From Mesohalobacter salilacus (GTDB taxonomy: Bacteria; Bacteroidota; Bacteroidia; Flavobacteriales; Flavobacteriaceae): 49,440 nucleotides of DNA. A program made the translations under genes and the position numbers. The stretch's first letter is position 1, and every line of letters starts with the position of its first letter. Location: NCBI GenBank assembly GCA_003931895.1, contig RRZV01000091.1, positions 1 through 49,440 of the forward strand, written 5' to 3'. This document shows, piece by piece, positions 9,314 through 16,740 of this stretch. A model generated the notes under the pieces. The model was given only the letters and a program-made list of their open reading frames with translations. It was not told the DNA's origin and did not search any database.

Positions 9314-10122
9314 TAGAACAAATCAATATTAAATTTATTTTTAATCTTTAGAACATCCCTTTCATAGAAAACTTTCAATTTATCTACAGTTTCTTTTTTA
9401 AGAACTTCATCATAGTTACCCACGAATACTTTTTCATTAGAAACTTGAGACCAATTATGAGACTTCACATTTAAAAAATTTTCGATTTGATTTAAAGTGA
9501 TTTCAGTTCCATTAAATAAATTTTTATTATCAACAATCAAAACATTATCAAATTCTTTCAAAAAGGTTAAAATTTTTTTGTAATAAAAACCATTTAAAAG
9601 TGTTGGACACTCAATTTCATTACTATTTTCTAGCACCTTTAATTCTTCATCTATAAAAAAGTCGAAATTCTTATAACTTTCCTTACTGCGTTTTTTTACA
9701 CTACACACGTCTTTGCCTCTAGCTTTCATCCAATCAAACCACCAATCTTCTTTTCCATCTTTAAATCTATTTTTATACATCATATAGGCGCTAAAGGCTC
9801 TTTCTATAGGGTTTCTTAACATTATAATAATATAAGCGTCTTTATTATAGTTATATATCCTAGACGCTGTTTTTTCGCCAGTTGACAAATACGATGGTGA
9901 AGCATCTATGAGTTTAATTTTCTTGACATACTTCTCATAAAGACTACATTTAAATAAAGAATGGTAATAATCTAAGCCCTTATTATACAAACCATCATAA
10001 CTAAAAAAATCGATTTCTTTTTGTTTTCCAGATTTTATTTGTGGGTGCTGGGTTAAAAACTTATGTAAAGCTGTAGTGCCACATTTTTGCTCTCCAACAA
10101 TAAATATATCAACTTTTTTCAT
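9313..10122 (-). CDS. PAPS-dependent sulfotransferase
   Basis: A second sulfotransferase, 269 residues, only distantly similar to its neighbour. The phosphosulfate loop is IVGEQKCGTTALH (about residues 7-19) and the 3'-phosphate motif is MLRNPIERAFSAYMMY (about 95-110); an Asp-Ala-Ser-Pro-Ser-Tyr segment (about 73) also fits the fold. No export signal. It overlaps the wzt end by 14 bases and is followed directly by the other sulfotransferase, so the two probably modify different positions or sugars of one glycan. Confidence 0.85.
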   Translation of the reverse strand: MKKVDIFIVGEQKCGTTALHKFLTQHPQIKSGKQKEIDFFSYDGLYNKGLDYYHSLFKCSLYEKYVKKIKLIDASPSYLSTGEKTASRIYNYNKDAYIIIMLRNPIERAFSAYMMYKNRFKDGKEDWWFDWMKARGKDVCSVKKRSKESYKNFDFFIDEELKVLENSNEIECPTLLNGFYYKKILTFLKEFDNVLIVDNKNLFNGTEITLNQIENFLNVKSHNWSQVSNEKVFVGNYDEVLKKETVDKLKVFYERDVLKIKNKFNIDLF

Positions 10123-11374
10123 AATACCAATCTAAATTAGGCTTAAGTGGGCCAACGGTCTTACCCATCCAACCACCAAGTTTAATACTTTCTTGAATTA
10201 CAGAAAAACTGATAATGTCTTCAAATCTTCTGATAAGTTTTTTATTTCCTGAAATTTGTAAATCAACAAAGAAGTTCCCTTGATTAAAAAATTCTTTTGG
10301 TATTTGTAAATACAAATTTTGTCTGGCTTCTGATTGTTTTAATTCCTCCTTAAGACCTGTAACAAAAATAAAATTACCTTGTTCATCTTTAAACCTTAAT
10401 GTGACGTTCAATTTTTTTAAATTATAATTTTCATAAACAATTTTAAAAATAATGGTATCGTTTCTTAAAATAGGCTCACCAAAATCTTTTCTTTGAGCTT
10501 TTACACCAATAGATTTTATACTAAAACCTATGCCTTCAAACTCACCTTCTTCAAAATATCGCAGGAATTCTGCCCCTTTATCATTCCCCATTTTAAGATA
10601 AAAATCGACACTTTCATCCGTTCCACCCTCAAAAGCTATTTTACCATTTTCAAGCACCATGGCTCGCGAACATAAACTCTTTACAGCCGCCATATTATGA
10701 CTTACAAATAAGACGGTGCGGCCACCAGTGCCGGAGATGTCTTTCATTTTGCCGACAGCCTTTTTTTGAAATTCGGCGTCGCCTACGGCTAAGACTTCGT
10801 CTACCACCAAAATATCAGGTTCGAGATGTGCGGCTACGGCAAAAGCGAGTCTCACACGCATACCAGAAGAATAGCGTTTTACGGGTGTATCCACATACAT
10901 AGCACAACCTGAAAAATCTATAATTTCTTCCTCTTTGGCTTTAATTTCAGCTTTGGTCATACCGAGAATGGCACCGTTAAGATAAATATTTTCTCTTCCT
11001 GTGAGTTCAGGGTGAAAGCCTGTGCCTACTTCAAGTAATGAAGCTATACGGCCTTTGGTTTTGATGCTGCCAGTTGTGGGTAGTGTAACTCTTGATAAAA
11101 TTTTTAAAAGTGTAGATTTACCAGCGCCATTTTTTCCAATAATACCGAGCACTTCACCTTCCTGAACTTCAAAATTGATATCGCGTAACGCCCAGACATA
11201 ATCGGTTTCTGCTTTTTTACTGCGATCATTCTCAGCGCCAATCTTTAAATACGGATCGTCTTTGCCTCGCACTTTATGCCACCATCGGTTTAAATCGTGA
11301 CTTAATGTGCCTGTACCCACTAATCCGAGGCGGTATTGTTTTGAGATGTTTTTGGCGGTTAGTATGGTGCTCAT
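10109..11374 (-). CDS. wzt: Polysaccharide ABC exporter ATP-binding protein (Wzt-like)
   Basis: The ATPase of an ABC-2 type polysaccharide exporter, 421 residues. The N-terminal nucleotide-binding domain (about 1-250) has Walker A GKNGAGKS (about 83), the signature YSSGMRVRLAFAVA (about 167), Walker B ILVVDEVLAVGD (about 190) and the H-loop FVSHN (about 223). The extra C-terminal domain (about 260-420) fits the beta-sandwich Wzt_C carbohydrate-binding module, which in O-antigen exporters recognises the finished chain end. It pairs with the permease upstream, but a 498-base repeat-filled gap separates the two, which is unusual. Confidence 0.9.
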   Translation of the reverse strand: MSTILTAKNISKQYRLGLVGTGTLSHDLNRWWHKVRGKDDPYLKIGAENDRSKKAETDYVWALRDINFEVQEGEVLGIIGKNGAGKSTLLKILSRVTLPTTGSIKTKGRIASLLEVGTGFHPELTGRENIYLNGAILGMTKAEIKAKEEEIIDFSGCAMYVDTPVKRYSSGMRVRLAFAVAAHLEPDILVVDEVLAVGDAEFQKKAVGKMKDISGTGGRTVLFVSHNMAAVKSLCSRAMVLENGKIAFEGGTDESVDFYLKMGNDKGAEFLRYFEEGEFEGIGFSIKSIGVKAQRKDFGEPILRNDTIIFKIVYENYNLKKLNVTLRFKDEQGNFIFVTGLKEELKQSEARQNLYLQIPKEFFNQGNFFVDLQISGNKKLIRRFEDIISFSVIQESIKLGGWMGKTVGPLKPNLDWYYEKS

Positions 11375-11426
11375 GTTTTGAGTTTAGGCCTCTCCAAAGG
11401 AAAGGGAACGGGTTAATGGTTATTAG

Positions 11427-11876
11427 TTTCTAGTTTTAAGTTTCTCGTTTTTTGTTTTTGGTTTCAGGTTTCTTGTTTATTTAATTTTTACTTTAATTCT
11501 ACTTCTCACTGCTCACTGCTCACTGCTCACTGCCAACTGCTTACTGTTCACTGCCAACTGCTCACTGTTCACTGTCAACTGCTCACTGGTTTCTCGTTTC
11601 TCGTTTCAGGTTTCTTGTTTATTTAATTTTTACTTTAATTCTACTTCTCACTGCTCACTGCCAACTGATTACTGTTCACAGCCAACTGCTCACTGTTCAC
11701 AGCCAACTGCTCACTGGTTTCTCGTTTCAAGTTTCAAGTTTTTATCCTACTTACTACCAACTACCCACTACTAACTACATGCTACTCACTACTCACTACC
11801 AACTACTCACTACTCACTAACAACTATCAACTACCAACTACCCTCTACCAACTACCCACTACCAACTAACAACTAA
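11427..11876. repeat. Heptanucleotide repeat array A between wzm and wzt
   Basis: The 498-base gap between wzt and wzm is built mostly of 7-bp units in several blocks. Plus-strand order: TTTNNNG units (11427-11475), 12 TCACTGC/CAACTGC-type units (11506-11589), TTTNNNG units (11590-11617), 10 ACTG-type units (11648-11717), 3 TTTNNNG units (11718-11738), then 18 ACTAC-type units (11751-11876). The last unit contains the wzm stop codon (11873-11875). AT-rich linkers separate the blocks. No gene is supportable here. Confidence 0.9.
11461..11660. repeat. Exact 58-bp direct repeat inside array A
   Basis: Bases 11461-11518 and 11603-11660 are identical over 58 positions, offset by 142 bp. Each copy includes TTTNNNG heptads, an AT-rich linker and the first ACTG-type heptads, so a whole composite module has been duplicated, which points to recent recombination or replication slippage. 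Confidence 0.9.
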
Positions 11877-12748
11877 ACCGTATCGATAAAACTTTTTTCT
11901 GTTCTGTTAAAAATCACTAATCCAATCAAAAATACTAAAATAGAAAACCCTAAGGCATATAAAAAACTAAACATTGAAAATATTCCCGTATCTAAAGTCA
12001 TAAACCTGAAGCCTTCTATAATATGTGCTAAGGGATTGTACTTAAATACCCAGTAGTATTCTGGCATTTTCCCTTGAACCATACTCATGGGAAATGGCAC
12101 GGCAGAAAGGTACATCAAGAGTTGAACGGCAAAGGTCAACAATTGAGTCAGATCTCTATATTTAGTGGTGAAAGACGACACAACCATACCTAAACCCAGT
12201 CCAGATAAAGCCATCATCATGACGTAAACTGGAAATAAGATAAGGTTTTGGTTAGGGCTGACAGAAGCTCCCGAGCTAACGTAATATATATAAAAACCAA
12301 TAAAGATACTGAGTTGTATTCCAAATTTTACAAGATTAGAAATTGTAACGGACATAGGCATGATGACCCGAGGAAAATATACTTTGCCAAAAATGTTGGC
12401 ATTTTTAGTAAACGTTGATGATGAGCCATTAAGGCATTCTTTAAAATAGCCCCATGCAGTAATGCCAGCGAGGTTAAACAAAAAATTTGGCACTGTTCCT
12501 GTACTGACATTAGCAACATTATTGAAAATTAATGTAAAAATCACAGACGTAAACAAAGGCTGTATTAAAAACCAAAGCGGTCCTAAGATGGTTTGCTTAT
12601 ATACAGTAACGATATCTCGCTTTACAAAGAGAAACAATAAATCTTTATAGCGCCAAATTTCTTTAAAATTAAAATCTAAAAGTTTTTTTTCGGCTTTAAT
12701 TTCATATAGCCAATCAGCGTGTTCTAGGGAAGTATTGGGTTTGTTCAT
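11873..12748 (-). CDS. wzm: Polysaccharide ABC exporter permease (Wzm-like)
   Basis: A 291-residue ABC-2 type permease with about six hydrophobic membrane spans and the family's amphipathic N-terminus (DFNFKEIWRYKDLLFLFVKRDI, about 25-47, in part). The QTILGPLWFLIQPL segment (about 52-66) is the conserved re-entrant region of O-antigen and teichoic-acid exporters. With Wzt it would flip the lipid-linked glycan across the inner membrane. Both sides are flanked by heptanucleotide arrays, and its stop codon lies inside the first unit of array A. Confidence 0.9.
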   Translation of the reverse strand: MNKPNTSLEHADWLYEIKAEKKLLDFNFKEIWRYKDLLFLFVKRDIVTVYKQTILGPLWFLIQPLFTSVIFTLIFNNVANVSTGTVPNFLFNLAGITAWGYFKECLNGSSSTFTKNANIFGKVYFPRVIMPMSVTISNLVKFGIQLSIFIGFYIYYVSSGASVSPNQNLILFPVYVMMMALSGLGLGMVVSSFTTKYRDLTQLLTFAVQLLMYLSAVPFPMSMVQGKMPEYYWVFKYNPLAHIIEGFRFMTLDTGIFSMFSFLYALGFSILVFLIGLVIFNRTEKSFIDTV

Positions 12749-12805
12749 TTTAGTTTCGGGATATTTCTATTGGTCTCTTTTTGGTAAATCTGTTCCTGCA
12801 TTTTC

Positions 12806-13059
12806 TCGTTGTTCGTTACTCGTTGTTCGTTGTTCGTTTTTGGTTTCTTGTTTTCTATTCTACCAACTGCTCACTGTCAACTGTCCACTGTCAACTGTCA
12901 ACTGTCAACTACCAACTACCAACTACCAACTGCTCACTGTCAACTGTCCACTGTCAACTGTCAACTGTCCACTGTCCACTGTCAACTGCTCACTACCAAC
13001 TACCCACTACTAACTACTAACTACCAACTACCAACTACTAACTACCAACTACCAACTAC
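12806..13059. repeat. Heptanucleotide repeat array B between wzc and wzm
   Basis: Five TCGTTRY heptads (12806-12840) are followed by a short TTTNNNG-like stretch and then 28 uninterrupted heptads in perfect register (12864-13059), every one fitting YMACTRY. Units 12864-12989 are mostly of ACTGT/ACTGC type; the last ten (12990-13059) are all ACTAC type. A block of six units (42 bp) at 12864-12905 recurs exactly at 12927-12968. The array stops three bases before the wzc stop codon (13063-13065). The gap of 314 bases holds nothing else. Confidence 0.92.
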
Positions 13060-13062
13060 TCA

Positions 13063-15516
13063 TTAACTAAACCAATTTTTCACTTTCTGTTTAAAACTGT
13101 GTTTTTCCTGAGGTAAATAGCTTTTGCCATAAGCGCCATAGCCGTAGCCATAACCATAGCCGTAGTTATAACCGTAGCCGTATTTAGCTTTAGCTTTAAA
13201 GTAATTGAGCACCAAATTAACATTTTTGACTTCGCCTTTTTGTATTTTTTGATCAATTAAGCTCAACATGCCTTTTTTGGTATAGTTTTGTCGAACTACA
13301 TATAAAGTAGTATCGGCGTATTTCATTAGGTTCAGCGCATCAGAGACTAAGCCAATAGGTGGCGAATCTAACACAATGATATCGTAGTGGTTTTTGAGTT
13401 GGTTCATCAATTCATCCATTCTGTCGTCAATCAGTAGTTCTGAGGGGTTTGGTGGCACGACACCAGAGGTTAGAATATCTAAATTCTCGTGTCCAGAGGC
13501 CTGTATAACATCTTCATAAGAGGCTTGATTAGAAATATAGTTAGATACACCCATACTATGGTTGACTTCAAAATCGTGATGAATTTTGGGTTTACGTAAA
13601 TCTAAACCGACTAAAATGGTTTTTTTGCCACTTAAGGCCATGACCGATGACAAGTTCATCGCGGTAAAAGTTTTGCCTTCACCACTTACGGATGATGTAA
13701 TCAGAACGGTTTTAGAGCCTGTAATGGCTTTATTTTTAAACACAAATTGCAAACTAGTTCGAATGCCTCTAAAGCTTTCTGATATTACAGAGTTACTTTT
13801 AGCTAAAACCACTTTGTTGGTGTTGAGTTTTGACTTACCAATGACGCCAATTAATGGGAGATCACTAAGCTTTTCAATATCTTTAGGCGTGTTAATTTTA
13901 TTGTCGAGCAATACCAATATAAAAATAATCATCAAAGGAACACCAGAACCAAAAAATAAAGCCATCACATAATTGAGTTGGTTGTTTGGCCCAATTTGAT
14001 GACCTCCAACATCCTTAGCACGATCGATGATATGAATATCACTTACATTAGAAGCTTTAATGAGTTTGGCTTCGTTGAGTTTAGACAAAAATAGGTTGTA
14101 TGTTTCCTGACTCAGGTCGTAGCGGCGTTCTATTTTGAGTAAACCTTGTTGTTCTGCAGGGAGTTGAGCCACATCGCGTTCTAAGCTTTTTAAATCTTGA
14201 TTGATGTCTTCTATTTGTTTAAACATGTTCTCTTTAGACGATTTGATGTTTTCGAGAAGAATGTTTTTAGCGGCATCAATCTGTCGGTCTATATCTTTAA
14301 ATTTAGGTAAATTGGGTTTAGCGGCGTATTGGTATTTGCTTCGTTGTCGTGATAATTCTACAATCTGCCCGACACCTTCTACTATACTGCCTTCTTCTAT
14401 GCCAACAATACTCGGTGCTGGCGGATCTTCATAAGTAGAGCGGTTAATGAGGTAACTCTTAAGCGTATTGAGGTATTCAATTTGGTTATTGAGTTCTTTT
14501 TTTTGAGCATCAAAAGTGATGAGTTTATCTTTTAGCTGTTTAGTTTCTGAAGTAAGATCTAAAATGTTATTATCGCGTTTGTAGGCGTTAAGTTCATTTT
14601 CAAAAGCTTCAAGTTCTGTGGCTTTTTCGTTTAGGGTACTATCTATAAAACTAATCGTTTTAGTGGCAAAAAGGTTTTTTTGATCTAATTGGGTTTTACT
14701 GAGAATTTCAGTGGTTGAATTCAGATAATCTACCAGCTTTTGCTTATTATTTCCTGTGAGTTCTAAAGTAATTACTGAACCACCATTTTCTTCTGTAAGA
14801 ACGTCAATTTTTTTGTAAGTTTTGACTACACCATAAAAATCTAAAAACTGAATGTAAAATGCTTTTGTTTTATCACCTTTAAAATCTTCAACCAAGTTTA
14901 ATTTCCCTGTAAAAAACTGAGTTGCTACGGGTTTACCTACCTCTAAGGTATCAGAATAAAGACCAGGGTTATACTCCTGTTGTTGGACTTCTTCAGTTTT
15001 ATAGTTATAATAGGTCAAGGTTTGTGGCTCATCTTCTATAGAAAAAGAAACCACATAATGCTGATCACCTAGGAGTTGGATTTTCATTTGTTGCCCTTTC
15101 AGTTGAAAGGCATCGTCTTGAACGTCAATTTTAAAAGGAGTTTGGCCATAGGCATCTTCAAGTTGGTACTGACCTTGTTTAAGGTATTGTAAATAATATT
15201 CTAGGTAGCGCACTACCCTTTCGTTATGAGATCGGGTCTGCAGTGTCATGACTGTGGAGCTCATCTTATTAGATTGTCCACCCCAATTGAAGGTTAAACT
15301 GGTATTTGAATTTGTAAATAACGGGTTTTGGTCGTCTTTAATGGTTATGAGCGAACTCATTTTATAGACGGGCAATTTTCTAACGCTAATGTAATAGGCA
15401 ATTCCCAATCCGATACCTACTGAAATAACAAACCAATACCACTTGCTTAAGATTTTAAAAATAAATGATTTAAAATCGAAATACGAATTGGCGTTTGAAA
15501 AATCTAATTCTTGCAT
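13063..15516 (-). CDS. wzc: Polysaccharide co-polymerase / BY-type tyrosine autokinase (Wzc-like)
   Basis: An inner-membrane protein of 817 residues. It has an N-terminal Wzz-type domain with a first membrane helix near residues 25-45, a long coiled-coil periplasmic region (about 290-470), a second helix near 510-535, and a C-terminal BY-kinase. The kinase shows Walker A SGEGKT (about 611-616), a Walker A'-like ILVGLDLRKP and Walker B IIVLDSPP (about 714). Its tail (about 779-800) has ten tyrosines in a Gly-Tyr alternation, the autophosphorylation cluster. It controls chain length and export with Wza. Start codon overlaps the wza stop (TAATG). Confidence 0.92.
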   Translation of the reverse strand: MQELDFSNANSYFDFKSFIFKILSKWYWFVISVGIGLGIAYYISVRKLPVYKMSSLITIKDDQNPLFTNSNTSLTFNWGGQSNKMSSTVMTLQTRSHNERVVRYLEYYLQYLKQGQYQLEDAYGQTPFKIDVQDDAFQLKGQQMKIQLLGDQHYVVSFSIEDEPQTLTYYNYKTEEVQQQEYNPGLYSDTLEVGKPVATQFFTGKLNLVEDFKGDKTKAFYIQFLDFYGVVKTYKKIDVLTEENGGSVITLELTGNNKQKLVDYLNSTTEILSKTQLDQKNLFATKTISFIDSTLNEKATELEAFENELNAYKRDNNILDLTSETKQLKDKLITFDAQKKELNNQIEYLNTLKSYLINRSTYEDPPAPSIVGIEEGSIVEGVGQIVELSRQRSKYQYAAKPNLPKFKDIDRQIDAAKNILLENIKSSKENMFKQIEDINQDLKSLERDVAQLPAEQQGLLKIERRYDLSQETYNLFLSKLNEAKLIKASNVSDIHIIDRAKDVGGHQIGPNNQLNYVMALFFGSGVPLMIIFILVLLDNKINTPKDIEKLSDLPLIGVIGKSKLNTNKVVLAKSNSVISESFRGIRTSLQFVFKNKAITGSKTVLITSSVSGEGKTFTAMNLSSVMALSGKKTILVGLDLRKPKIHHDFEVNHSMGVSNYISNQASYEDVIQASGHENLDILTSGVVPPNPSELLIDDRMDELMNQLKNHYDIIVLDSPPIGLVSDALNLMKYADTTLYVVRQNYTKKGMLSLIDQKIQKGEVKNVNLVLNYFKAKAKYGYGYNYGYGYGYGYGAYGKSYLPQEKHSFKQKVKNWFS

Positions 15517-16304
15517 TATAGTCTAATTGCTATGATGGTTAATGTTACTCCTAAAGATAACAGTGATGTAATGGTACTAAACGCATTGGTTCCCAAGCCG
15601 AGAGATTTCTGAGGTAAAGGGTTTACGATAATTAAATCGTTGGGCTTGACATAATAATACGGTGAATTGATGGCATCAATATCTGTAATGTCAATAGTGT
15701 GGCGTTTAACTCCTGAGGGATATTGTCTAAAAATAACAACATTGGTGCGGTCTCCTGTTAAGGTAATGTCACCAGAGTTAGCAATAGCTTCCATCAAGGT
15801 AATACGTTCTTTATAAATGACTTGACTACCTGTGCTTCCAAACTCTCCAATGGTGGTATAAGGAATACCAGGGAGCTTCACAGTTACAAAAATATTGGAG
15901 GTCTCTTTAAAATAATCTTCTAGTAATTGAGCTTCTATTTTTTGTTTGATCTCCTCTAAGGTTAAGCCAATAACTTTGACTTTTCCGAGTATTGGAATTC
16001 TAATTTCACCTTGTCTATCGACGGTAAATCCATCAAAATAGACTCTTTGTTCAGTCGTGGCATCAAGACTGCTTTGCGAAATTGGATTAAAAGTTTCAAC
16101 AAGTTCAGGGTCTAAAGCTTTAACCCGAATACTTAACATGTCGTTTATTTGGACGCGATAGGGTTCTTGCGTCATTTGGATTCGTGCAATACTATCGACT
16201 TGTTGGGCTTCTTTTTGCTGAAGATAAGTCAATTTTTTAGTACTAATACAAGATTGAAGCGCCATAAAACCACATAGGATACACAAAAATCTGAGGATTG
16301 GCAT
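15516..16304 (-). CDS. wza: Outer-membrane polysaccharide export protein (Wza-like lipoprotein)
   Basis: A 262-residue lipoprotein: the signal peptide ends at the lipobox LQSC (Cys about residue 19). It contains the poly-export domain (about 50-150, with YRVQINDMLSIRV and GFTVDRQGEIRIPILG), an SLBB-type domain (about 155-240) and a C-terminal hydrophobic helix, as in Wza. It would form the outer-membrane exit channel. It is the first gene of the polysaccharide operon, 436 bases from the divergent lpxH-like gene, and has a promoter box just upstream. Confidence 0.9.
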   Translation of the reverse strand: MPILRFLCILCGFMALQSCISTKKLTYLQQKEAQQVDSIARIQMTQEPYRVQINDMLSIRVKALDPELVETFNPISQSSLDATTEQRVYFDGFTVDRQGEIRIPILGKVKVIGLTLEEIKQKIEAQLLEDYFKETSNIFVTVKLPGIPYTTIGEFGSTGSQVIYKERITLMEAIANSGDITLTGDRTNVVIFRQYPSGVKRHTIDITDIDAINSPYYYVKPNDLIIVNPLPQKSLGLGTNAFSTITSLLSLGVTLTIIAIRL

Positions 16305-16322
16305 AGTTAAATTTTAAAAAAG

Positions 16323-16330
16323 CAAATATA
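16323..16330 (-). promoter_or_regulatory. Candidate -7 box for the wza-wzc polysaccharide operon
   Basis: On the minus strand this reads TATATTTG, a full match to TAnnTTTG, placed 18 bases before the wza ATG. I find no clean TTG at the -33 position, so the call rests on the -7 box and location. Confidence 0.5.
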
Positions 16331-16448
16331 AACTTTAGGTATGAATATGAAAAATTAAAGTCTTGTTTTAATAAGGATTGATTTCATAAAGAGGAAAAGG
16401 TTCTCCGTTTGTTGAAGGCTTCTGTTCTCGAAACCACATCTCGATAAA

Positions 16449-16482
16449 TTTTATAATTTTTCCTATGGTCAAAATTATAAAA
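16449..16482. repeat. Perfect 12-bp inverted repeat next to dispersed element copy 1
   Basis: TTTTATAATTTT (16449-16460) and AAAATTATAAAA (16471-16482) are exact complements around a 10-base loop. Together with the preceding CTCGATA it resembles an inverted, altered half of the dispersed element that starts three bases later, so it is probably part of the same mobile unit. The rest of the 16305-16740 gap holds no gene. Confidence 0.7.
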
Positions 16483-16484
16483 CA

Positions 16485-16607
16485 CCTGCCTCGCCGGCAA
16501 GGCAGGCTCGATATGACGTTGAGTAAGTATGATGAAAACTATAAAAACAACGTCAGTTCGAGTAATTTTTATGAGCTGACAAGGCCATAATAATTGTATC
16601 GAGAACT
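16485..16607. repeat. Dispersed palindromic element, copy 1
   Basis: Starts with a CCTGCCT/AGGCAGG hairpin (16485-16506), then CTCGATATGACGTT, a spacer, and its near-complement AACGTCAGTTCGAG (16549-16562), then a TTTTTATG...CATAATAA hairpin ending in CGAGAACT. The same order of parts is found at 17678-17790 and 41972-42084. It lies between the divergent wza and lpxH-like genes. Confidence 0.85.
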
Positions 16608-16740
16608 CGATGTAATGGTGATGTGTTACAATTATCCTAAAGTTAATAATCCTCTAACCTTCACACTGGTTTTTTAACATAGGGTCTACATAAGCGTAAT
16701 AATAGCTTGACTTTACCTTCTCGAAAATGTTGTTATTTTG

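Noticed and set aside
11427-13059. CRISPR array
   Set aside because: The unit is 7 bp with no unique spacers and no cas genes are present.
12864-13059. TRAP-type binding site, since the minus-strand RNA has UAG or CAG once per unit
   Set aside because: The triplets recur every 7 bases (4-base gaps), while TRAP needs 2-3 base gaps, and TRAP is not expected in this phylum.
12735-13066. Three overlapping plus-strand open frames rich in Thr-Asn-Tyr-Gln-Leu and Cys-Gln-Leu-Ser repeats
   Set aside because: They exist only because the 7-bp unit has no stop in any plus phase; all three frames are open at once, no ribosome site is evident and the region lies between operon genes on the other strand.
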